In this document: positions 57,533 through 64,000 of the stretch, piece by piece
How the letters are laid out: each line of letters begins with the position of its first letter
Numbering within the stretch: the stretch's first letter is position 1
Assembly: GCF_009877425.1 (NCBI RefSeq)
Contig: NZ_WXEY01000014.1
Location: 18,133 to 82,132 of the forward strand
Origin: Heliomicrobium undosum
GTDB taxonomy: Bacteria > Bacillota > Desulfitobacteriia > Heliobacteriales > Heliobacteriaceae
Length of the DNA: 64,000 nt
Reading direction: 5' to 3'
Position numbers and translations under genes: made by a program
Notes under the pieces: model-generated
Databases searched by the model: none
The model's input: the letters and a program-made list of their open reading frames with translations, nothing else
What the model was told of the DNA's origin: nothing

Positions 57533-59260
57533 ATGATTGAAAGCAAAGTGAGCAAGGGCAGCAGTGGGTTGGTTCAATTTGCGGAAGAAGAACTGCGCGC
57601 GGTACAGGAAAGCACCTATGACGCCATTTTTACCTGTTCGCTCGACGGGGTGATCAGCCGGATCACGCCCAGCGCTGCCAGGCGCAACAGCAGCCTGGAG
57701 CAACTGTTGGGCTATTCGGTGAACGATGTGGTCCACCCCGAAGATCAGGAAAACGTCAAGGCTTTTTTCAGCAAGGTGAAGCGCCTGGGCACAGTCCGTC
57801 CCGGCCCCGAATTTCGGTTGCGGCAATCCGACGGCGGTTGGCGTTGGTACAGCGTCAACGCTTCGCTGGTCTGCGGCGTCGATGGGGATCCGCTCTATGT
57901 GACCGGCGTCGCCAGGGACTTGAGCGAACAGAAAGAGACGGAAAAACACCTGAAGCACCTCGCCACCCACGATTATTTGACTGGTATCCCCAACCGCTAC
58001 TACTTCGACGGCGCTCTTTCACGGGCGCGGCGGCTGGCGAAAGAGGGGACAGCCAGTTCCCTTTTGCTGATCGATGTCGATAAATTCAATCTCGTGAACG
58101 ATCTGCTGGATCATGATATGGGCGATCGGCTCTTGACCAACCTGTCGCGGCTATTGCGGAGCCAGATCCGCCGCGACGATGTGCTGGCCCGCTTGAGCGG
58201 CGACGAGTTTGGCCTCATCCTGCACGGTGTCGCCGAAGCGGAAGCGGAACAGATCGCCTCGAACCTCTGCCGCGTCGTCAAGGACCGCGATCTCTGTCCC
58301 GTTCTCGAAGGTTGTGACCTGCGCTTCACCGTCAGCATCGGTGTCGCCGAAATCAATGGACACCAGGATGTCCGCCAGGTCCTGAGCCGGGCCGGGGCGG
58401 CTTTGCATATGGCCAAGATGGCGGGGCGCAGCCAGGTCGTCGTCGCCTACGCCAATGAGCGCATGTTCTCCCGATTGGAGGAGACGAGCCGCCTGATTCA
58501 GATCGTCCGCGGCGCTGACCGGGAGGGGCGATTCCAACTCTTTTTCATGCCTGTCGTGCGCAGTTCTGACGGCGCCATCGAGCATTATGAGGCGTTGTTG
58601 CGGCTGCGCGACGGAAACGGCAAGTTGATCTCTCCGGCCACCTTTATTCCCGTTGCCGAGAGTTTCGGTTTGATGGGCGACATCGAGCGCTGGGTCGTCA
58701 CCGAGGCGGTGCGCTTTTTAGAGAAAAACACCCAGTTGCGGCTATATGTGAACCTGTCGGGAGAGAGCCTGGGTGATAAGGAGATCCTGAACTTCATCGA
58801 AGAGACCGTCCAGAACACGCCGGCCATTCACGGGAGGCTCGGCTTTGAGATCACCGAGACGGCCGCCATCCGCGATCTCATGTCGGCGGAACAGTGGGTG
58901 CAAAAGTTGCGGAGTTTAGGCTGCCGCTTCGCCCTCGATGACTTCGGCAGCGGCTATTCGTCGATCGCTTATCTGAACAAACTGCCAGTGGATTTTATCA
59001 AGATCGACGGCTCTTTCGTCCGGTCGATCGATCAGGATCCCGAGCGCCGCGCGTTGGTCAAGGGGATCAATCAATTGGTGCACTCCCTTGGAAAGATGAC
59101 CATCAGCGAGTATGTGGAGAATGACCGCATCTGGCAGTTGATCCGCGAGATGGGGATCGAGTACGGCCAGGGGTTTTACCTGGGCGAACCGGCGCCGCTG
59201 CCGAAGGATATGGTGAGTGAGTCCACCATGTTGGAACTGAGCCCGGGGAGCAAGGAATAG
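57533..59260 (+). CDS. PAS-GGDEF-EAL c-di-GMP turnover protein
   Basis: 575 residues, soluble. One PAS domain (about 22-135, ending VARDLSEQKE), a GGDEF domain (about 145-305) whose signature is SGDEF, and an EAL domain (about 320-565). The EAL residues look complete: YEALLRLRD, VNLSGESL, FEITETA, DDFGSGYSS, IKIDGSF, SEYVEN and GYGQGF-like YGQGFYLG. It is therefore probably a phosphodiesterase of c-di-GMP, with the altered GGDEF either active or GTP-sensing. ATG 57533 follows GGGGATGATCCGC. Confidence 0.88.
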   Translation: MIESKVSKGSSGLVQFAEEELRAVQESTYDAIFTCSLDGVISRITPSAARRNSSLEQLLGYSVNDVVHPEDQENVKAFFSKVKRLGTVRPGPEFRLRQSDGGWRWYSVNASLVCGVDGDPLYVTGVARDLSEQKETEKHLKHLATHDYLTGIPNRYYFDGALSRARRLAKEGTASSLLLIDVDKFNLVNDLLDHDMGDRLLTNLSRLLRSQIRRDDVLARLSGDEFGLILHGVAEAEAEQIASNLCRVVKDRDLCPVLEGCDLRFTVSIGVAEINGHQDVRQVLSRAGAALHMAKMAGRSQVVVAYANERMFSRLEETSRLIQIVRGADREGRFQLFFMPVVRSSDGAIEHYEALLRLRDGNGKLISPATFIPVAESFGLMGDIERWVVTEAVRFLEKNTQLRLYVNLSGESLGDKEILNFIEETVQNTPAIHGRLGFEITETAAIRDLMSAEQWVQKLRSLGCRFALDDFGSGYSSIAYLNKLPVDFIKIDGSFVRSIDQDPERRALVKGINQLVHSLGKMTISEYVENDRIWQLIREMGIEYGQGFYLGEPAPLPKDMVSESTMLELSPGSKE

Positions 59261-59323
59261 GACAGCGCTGGCAACCGTGCATGCATGGCAAAGCGTCTGG
59301 AATACGCCTGTAAATGGCATGCA

Positions 59324-59366
59324 AAAGGCCCGCCGTTATCCAAGAGGATCGCGGCGGGCCTTTTTT
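59324..59366. terminator. Bidirectional terminator
   Basis: Perfect 12-bp stem (59324-59335 with 59351-59362) with six T on the plus and TTTT on the minus strand. It lies between the convergent EAL and protease genes. Confidence 0.85.
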
Positions 59367-59462
59367 ATCTGGCACGATTCGGCTGTTATTTGGGGGGCAG
59401 GGGGTATTTTGAAACGCTTTTTATGTAGGGCGATGCTGCGTTACGTCCATCCAACTAGCAGG

Positions 59463-61160
59463 CTAAGCGTCAGGCATTTTTCCCCAATGTCCTTGAATCG
59501 GGAGCGGATAGCCGCCGTCGACCGTACCGGCGCTGTTGTCGGAGTAGCGGACATATTGGCTGCCCTTGGTGACGTAGATTTTCTTGTTCGGCAGGACAAC
59601 AGCGGTGTCGAAACTCTGGTCGAAGCTGTCGGGTAGGTTGCCCCAGTGACCCTTGATCGAGAGCGGATAGCCTTCATCGACCGTGTCGGCCGTTTTGTCG
59701 GAGTAGCGGACGTATTGGCTTCCCGTGGTGACGTAGATTTTCCCGTTGGGCAGGACGACGGCGGCGTCAAAACCCTGATTGAAGCTGTCGGGCAGGTTGC
59801 CCCAATGGCCTCTGATCGGCAGCGGGTAGCCGTCATCGACCTTGCTGGCGTTGTTGTCGGAGTAGCGCACGTACTGACTACCCTTGGTTACATAGATTTT
59901 GCCGTTGGGCAGGACGACCATGCTGTCAAATCCCTGGTTGAACGATTCTGGCAGGGCGCCCCAGTTGCCCCGGATCGGTTTGGGATAGCCGGCGTCGAAC
60001 TGGTTCGCCGAGGAATCAGAGTAGCGGACGTAGAGGTTGGCGAAGGTGACATAGGTTTTCCCGTTCGGCAGGACCGCCGAGGCATCGAAGCCCATGTCGA
60101 AGGGGAAGGTCGTTTCCGTGAAGAGGCGGTACGAATCGGCGTTCTTGACCGCCTTGGCGGAATCGTTTTTCGCCAGGTTCTTGCAGTTGCCTGTGCCATA
60201 GACCACATCGTCCGTTCCGGTGACCGCATGGGTGAGTTCATGGAGGACGATCCCCATCTGGGAGAAGATGCCGATAAAGGGGTAATTGTAAAAACCGCCG
60301 CAGAAATAGACGGATCGGCAGTACTTGTAGGTGTAGGCGATCACGCCGGGTTCGCAATAGTCGCCGCCATCGAGGTAGTAGGTGAACTGGTCACTGATCA
60401 GCGTGTCGTAGATCTTTTGGTAATTGCCGGTCACCTTTTCCTGGCGTGTTTGGTCGACGGCGCCGAACCAGGTGACATAGTTTTTGTTTTTATAGTAATC
60501 AGAGGTCTTCAACAGGTTCGCGCAGGCGTAGGCGAAGGTGGTCGCCCCTTCATGGGCGTTTTGGACGGCCCGCCTTTTGTTGGCGTCCCCGCCCTGCATT
60601 TTTGGCGCCACCGGCGGGTTGGGGCGGTTGGCTTTCTGCGCCTGAACCGGGGAAAACATCTGCTTCGGTTCTTTCTCCCGCTGCAGTTGTCCTTCCGTTT
60701 TCTTCGGTTGCGCGCCGGCCACGATCCGGAAGGTCGCCACGTTTGAGACAAGCTTGTGGGTGTTGAAGGTATCGCGCGATTTGGGTTCCATGAGTCGTTG
60801 GCCGGCGTAGTGATCCAACAGATCCGAATTGATTTGCACGGTGTAGTGGCCCGGTTCATCGAGGTGGTAGGCGCGCGTGAGATCGATTTCCGTTGATACG
60901 GTTCCCTTTGCCGGAACCCGGATATAGTGTTGGGGATGCGGATCGGCGCGCATGACGAGGGGGCCGTCATAGGGAACCGGTTTGCCGTTTTTGTTTACGA
61001 TCAGGTAGTCGCCTCGAAACGTTTCCAGCGGGGTTCGCCAGGCCAGCACATGATAGTCAACATCCGTTTCGTTGTTGAGGACAAACTTCACCAGAATGGG
61101 TGCGCCGAGGGGATACTCTTTTTCTGCGCTCAGGGTGCATGTGAACCGTCCGGTCGCCAA
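59463..61160 (-). CDS. M35-like (aspzincin) metalloprotease with hemopexin-like repeats
   Basis: 565 residues. An N-terminal beta-sandwich (about 5-150) is followed by a Pro/Lys-rich linker and a protease domain (about 200-350). The zinc motif HELTH and the following GTDDVVYG fit the HExxH...GTxDxxYG pattern of deuterolysin-type aspzincins; Cys pairs nearby may form disulfides. Four 53-residue repeats (each with VLPNGKIYV, YVRYSD and W) resemble hemopexin blades and close the protein. No signal peptide or anchor is seen. TTG 61160 is chosen because AAAGGAGG lies 9 bases upstream; an ATG at 61169 touches that site. Confidence 0.8.
   Translation of the reverse strand: MATGRFTCTLSAEKEYPLGAPILVKFVLNNETDVDYHVLAWRTPLETFRGDYLIVNKNGKPVPYDGPLVMRADPHPQHYIRVPAKGTVSTEIDLTRAYHLDEPGHYTVQINSDLLDHYAGQRLMEPKSRDTFNTHKLVSNVATFRIVAGAQPKKTEGQLQREKEPKQMFSPVQAQKANRPNPPVAPKMQGGDANKRRAVQNAHEGATTFAYACANLLKTSDYYKNKNYVTWFGAVDQTRQEKVTGNYQKIYDTLISDQFTYYLDGGDYCEPGVIAYTYKYCRSVYFCGGFYNYPFIGIFSQMGIVLHELTHAVTGTDDVVYGTGNCKNLAKNDSAKAVKNADSYRLFTETTFPFDMGFDASAVLPNGKTYVTFANLYVRYSDSSANQFDAGYPKPIRGNWGALPESFNQGFDSMVVLPNGKIYVTKGSQYVRYSDNNASKVDDGYPLPIRGHWGNLPDSFNQGFDAAVVLPNGKIYVTTGSQYVRYSDKTADTVDEGYPLSIKGHWGNLPDSFDQSFDTAVVLPNKKIYVTKGSQYVRYSDNSAGTVDGGYPLPIQGHWGKMPDA
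59466..60101 (-). repeat. Four tandem 159-bp hemopexin-like repeats
   Basis: Four in-frame units of 53 codons each at the 3' end of the protease gene. The inner three are most alike (GSQYVRYSD, GYPL, GHWG in each). The first unit, next to the protease domain, is the most divergent. Confidence 0.85.
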
Positions 61161-61209
61161 GGGTATCATCCTCCTTTTATATCTTCTTGAGGAAAAAGAT
61201 GCCTGTGAA

Positions 61210-61241
61210 AATAATGATAATCATGTATACAGGCATGTCAA
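61210..61241 (-). promoter_or_regulatory. Fur-box-like operator overlapping the protease promoter
   Basis: On the minus strand TTGACA (61236-61241), 16 bases, TATCAT (61214-61219) forms a good promoter about 45 bases before the protease ribosome site. 61210-61228 matches 15 of 19 positions of the Fur consensus, with the core ATAATGATAATCAT intact and covering the -10. Zur or PerR cannot be excluded by eye. The rest of the 311-base gap to the MFS gene holds nothing else recognised. Confidence 0.6.
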
Positions 61242-61471
61242 CAGGCGAAACAGGCGTTGTCGCTCAATGTGGCCTTTCCGGCGCTAAATAGAGAAATGGT
61301 TGTGTGTGCAGGATCTTGAGCGGTGGGAAAGAATAATGGAGGTATATCCTGCGAAGGGTGTAAAGAGCAGGTGTACTGCACTGCGAAGGTCGTGAACGCT
61401 GCAGGGCCTAAACCGCCATAGAATGTCAACCACCGTGACGGGAGAAACATCATGAGAATGGAGCAATCAAC

Positions 61472-62701
61472 ATGAACCGAGTCGAAGCCCCGCGCCATGC
61501 CGCGCCGTTATGGACAAAAAGCTTCATTTTTATCTGCCTGACGAATCTATTTATGTTCACCAGTTTCTACTTTCTCTTGCCTACACTGCCCGTATTCGTC
61601 ACCAGCGGCTTAGGCGGAGACGAGAGCAGCGTGGGGTACATCATCGGCATCCTGTCCCTGACGGCGGTCATGGTCCGCCCGCTCTCCGGCTACCTGTTGG
61701 ATGCCGTCGGGCGAAAAAAGGTGCTTTTTTTGGCGCTCATCGCCTTTTGCCTAGCCACGGCCGCCTACCAGATCATCGCCGGTCTGACAGGGCTCTTTCT
61801 GCTGCGGGCGCTCCATGGCATGACCTGGGGCTTTACCACAACGGGCGCCGGCACGGTGGCCGCCGATGTGGTGCCTGCCGAACGGCGCGGTGAGGGGCTC
61901 GGCTACTACGGCCTCTCGAACACCTTGGCCATGGCCGCCGGCCCCAGCCTGGGCCTCTTCGTCCTCGACAAGGGCGGCTTTTCGGCCCTGTTTGGCGCCA
62001 GTCTCGTCCTAGCCCTCCTGGGGCTGCTCAGTTTAGCTGGCGTATCCTATGAGGCCGCCCCTCGAAAACCGGAGCTTCGGCCGGCAGATAGCGCCGGGGA
62101 GGCGAAAAAAAAGAAGGCCGGCCTATCGCTGGCCACCCTCTTTGAACCTGCCGTGTTTTCCTTATCCGGGGTGATGGGGTTCGTTGCCATCGTCTATGGT
62201 GGCATTGTCTCCTTTATCACACTGCTCGCCAAAGAGATCGGCGTGCCCAACGCCGGCGTTTACTTTCTTATCTACGCCTTAACCTTGCTGGTGATCCGCC
62301 CTTGGGCCGGTCGCGCCTTCGACCGAAAGGGACCAAGACAGATCATGATGATCGGTTTTATCAGCATGATCATTGCTTTCGTGCTGCTCTTTCTGGCCAA
62401 AGGTATAGCGTTGTTCATTCTTTCCGCTGTGGCGATGGGTGTCGGTTTCGGCATCGTCCAGCCCACCTTGATGGCCATGGCCATCAACCGGGTGCCCCCC
62501 TTCCGGCGGGGCGCCGCCAACGGCACCTTGATGAGCGCCTTCGACCTGGGCATCGGCCTTGGTTCTATCGTGCTCGGCTATGTTTCCAAACTGGCGGGTC
62601 TCCCCGGCATGTACCTGGCCTGCGCGGCGATCATTGTCATACCGGCGTTGCTCTATTTCCGGCTGGGCGAGGAAGAGACTGCCGGGGCGAGACAGGGCTA
62701 G
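61472..62701 (+). CDS. Major facilitator superfamily transporter
   Basis: 409 residues, 12 hydrophobic segments with a central charged loop (KPELRPADSAGEAKKKK). The MFS loop motif is present twice (GYLLDAVGRKK and GRAFDRKGPRQ), as expected for the two halves. It looks like a drug/metabolite proton antiporter of the DHA1 kind. ATG has ATGGAGCAATCAAC upstream. The Fur-like box lies about 240 bases away, so iron control (and siderophore export) is possible but unproven. It overlaps the EcsC-family gene by 4 bases, tail to tail. Confidence 0.88.
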   Translation: MNRVEAPRHAAPLWTKSFIFICLTNLFMFTSFYFLLPTLPVFVTSGLGGDESSVGYIIGILSLTAVMVRPLSGYLLDAVGRKKVLFLALIAFCLATAAYQIIAGLTGLFLLRALHGMTWGFTTTGAGTVAADVVPAERRGEGLGYYGLSNTLAMAAGPSLGLFVLDKGGFSALFGASLVLALLGLLSLAGVSYEAAPRKPELRPADSAGEAKKKKAGLSLATLFEPAVFSLSGVMGFVAIVYGGIVSFITLLAKEIGVPNAGVYFLIYALTLLVIRPWAGRAFDRKGPRQIMMIGFISMIIAFVLLFLAKGIALFILSAVAMGVGFGIVQPTLMAMAINRVPPFRRGAANGTLMSAFDLGIGLGSIVLGYVSKLAGLPGMYLACAAIIVIPALLYFRLGEEETAGARQG

Positions 62702-63477
62702 TCTCGCTGCAGTTCCTTGACCATCGGCTGGAGAAAGCGCAGTTGGAAGGCCTTTTGCGCCGTCTCACCGAGGTCCCCTGCCAGTGAGTAGTTGGCCCAG
62801 GCGTTGACAGGAGCGCCGACGACAGGCAAAAAGCCGAGCAGTTTGCGCGTGTCGATACCGTCGCGGTATTCCTTATAAAAACGCCGCCAGTCAAATTGAC
62901 TGCTCTCCGGCCTCAAGCTGGTCACCGGCAGGCGGTCCCAGCGGCGGACTGTCTCATAAATCTCGCGCTGCACATCGCCCGATGCGAAGGCCAGCAGGAA
63001 GACATGGACCAGGTAATTTCGTTCCTGGGGTGTGCGCGCGTCATAGCCGTAGAGCCAGGCTATCTCTTGAAGCATCTTCAATTTGATGGTGATCAGAGCG
63101 GGGAAGTCGACGGCGGCAAGGACAGCACCGCCCATCCCTGTGCCCGCGCCTTCGATGGCGGCAATCTTTTTATACCTATCAATGATACGCTGCGCCTCAT
63201 CATCCATTTGCGCAAGTGCGCCTGGACGCGGTTCTGTGGAAGCGGGCAGCAGGGCAATGCCGGCCAGAAATCCTTTGACCACCGTCTCCAGGGCCACCGT
63301 GATGGCCTTATGGATCGATTCCGGTATTAGATCATCGACCTTTTGCTGGAGTTTGCGCGTCATCTTGTCAAAGAAGCCTGCTCGGGTGTCGCGCATCTCG
63401 TTATCCCAACGAATGAGCGATTCTACGACCCGGCTGGTGTATTCGTCCTGTAGTGTTTTTTCTGTTCTTTCGTTCAT
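62698..63477 (-). CDS. EcsC-family protein
   Basis: 259 residues of the EcsC family, with a Gly/Ala-rich hydrophobic region (AIEGAGTGMGGAVLAAVDFPAL) that may enter the membrane, and helical flanks. The family is named after the third gene of the Bacillus ecs locus; its function is unknown. ATG has GGAGGGCAGCCC upstream. Single gene. Confidence 0.82.
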   Translation of the reverse strand: MNERTEKTLQDEYTSRVVESLIRWDNEMRDTRAGFFDKMTRKLQQKVDDLIPESIHKAITVALETVVKGFLAGIALLPASTEPRPGALAQMDDEAQRIIDRYKKIAAIEGAGTGMGGAVLAAVDFPALITIKLKMLQEIAWLYGYDARTPQERNYLVHVFLLAFASGDVQREIYETVRRWDRLPVTSLRPESSQFDWRRFYKEYRDGIDTRKLLGFLPVVGAPVNAWANYSLAGDLGETAQKAFQLRFLQPMVKELQRD

Positions 63478-63733
63478 GGGCTGCCCTCCGACTTAATCTT
63501 GATGATGCGCAAGTTGTCTTGCTGTAGTGCAAGTGTCCTGCCGTTATTCGAGATGCCTTGTTGATGAATAAGAGATTCGCTATGTGCAAGAATGCCGCCG
63601 GCGTATGATAAAACCTAACGCGGGGCATACGATAGACAATTCCAGCGCTACACTGCGGATGTGTCCTTTCTAAGTATAAACGCTTTCAGCGGCGATAGGA
63701 TCATAAAAAGTGCCTTTTGGAAAAAATTGATGC

Positions 63734-63762
63734 TTGCCTTTATCTCTCCCTTATGCCATAAT
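63734..63762 (+). promoter_or_regulatory. Promoter near the right edge
   Basis: TTGCCT (63734-63739), 17 bases, CATAAT (63757-63762), pointing out of the window. Confidence 0.45.
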
Positions 63763-64000
63763 AGCAAACGTCGCCGCTGCAAGGCGGTGAAAAACAGGAA
63801 GGCGAAGCAAAGTGAACCAAAACGTTCGCCGCCTGAACGGTCCTTGAAAATCGAACAGTTGCGAATCAAAAGCGTGCGAAACCAATCAATTCCGCTGCTG
63901 GTCGCTGATGCGCAAGCGTTGTCAGACGTAAGTGTGTCAGAGGATAGCGGTAGAAGGAACGATTGTCGGAAACGACAGTTGTTCAAAAAAATTGTCATTT
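63763..64000 (+). other. Possible rRNA operon leader
   Basis: No gene is supported here; the minus-strand frame 63648-63998 lacks a ribosome site. The stretch CCTTGAAAATCGAACAGTTG (63842-63861) resembles the CTTGAAAACTGAACAGT sequence common in leaders and spacers of Firmicute rRNA operons. With a promoter just upstream, a 16S gene may begin beyond the window. Confidence 0.35.

Noticed and set aside
63648..63998. Minus-strand frame of 116 codons at the right edge
   Set aside because: No ribosome site or domain; the plus strand looks like a leader region with a promoter.

Overview
The window looks like chromosome from a moderately GC-rich, spore-forming, motile Clostridia-type Firmicute. A heliobacterium or a Peptococcaceae relative would fit, but no photosynthesis gene is present, so the genus stays open. 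Spore formation is shown by a gerA-gerB-gerC germinant receptor operon, spoVG and a CwlD-like amidase fusion. Motility and chemotaxis are shown by six receptor genes, a CheW and a sigma-D-like promoter. Shine-Dalgarno sites are strong, and GTG, TTG and even CTG starts are common. Anaerobic redox life is suggested by a [4Fe-4S] protein paired with a Crp-family regulator, siroheme-type reductase paralogues and an Fe-S type PurF.

Layout. 1-4.9 kb: 3' end of a chemoreceptor, a lipoprotein esterase behind a sigma-D-like promoter, a uracil-DNA-glycosylase-like gene, and xpaC-telA. 5.0-7.8 kb: a tandemly duplicated two-gene cassette of a small siroheme/[4Fe-4S] sulfite/nitrite-reductase-like protein and a Cys-rich partner. 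8.0-9.2 kb: a MntA/HepT-type toxin-antitoxin pair followed by a decayed second nucleotidyltransferase. 9.3-12 kb: zinc ribbon protein, ferredoxin-domain gene and a divergent Crp-family regulator sharing a 20-bp palindrome, then a small orphan gene. 12.3-19.7 kb: signalling genes (PAS-GGDEF, CHASE4 receptor, GAF-PAS histidine kinase, soluble receptor) with spoVG and a creatininase-family gene among them. 19.8-24.6 kb: S-layer-homology/DUF4855 protein, NSS transporter and a small unknown. 25-29.8 kb: gerABC and a UbiA-type prenyltransferase.

29.9-42 kb: a purine block. An NCS2 purine permease is followed by two nearly identical 194-bp structured repeats, then purE, a ykkC-class (probably PRPP) riboswitch with terminator, purB-C-S-F-M-N-H-D and a CBS-domain gene. 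purK, purQ and purL are missing from the run. 42-48 kb: mostly minus-strand genes (diacid-sensor chemoreceptor, DoxX, DinB with a probable CTG start, amidase-deacetylase fusion, CDF transporter). 48.5-52.4 kb: a MacAB-like efflux operon. 53.4-59.3 kb: PocR-domain chemoreceptor with cheW, a dCache chemoreceptor and a PAS-GGDEF-EAL protein. 59.5-63.5 kb: an M35-like metalloprotease with four hemopexin-like repeats under a Fur-box-like operator, an MFS transporter and an EcsC-family gene. The right edge resembles an rRNA operon leader.

The best leads for something new are the duplicated siroheme/Cys-rich cassette, the twin 194-bp elements before purE, and the iron-box-controlled hemopexin-repeat protease that has no signal peptide. 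All calls come from reading the sequence; no database search was run.
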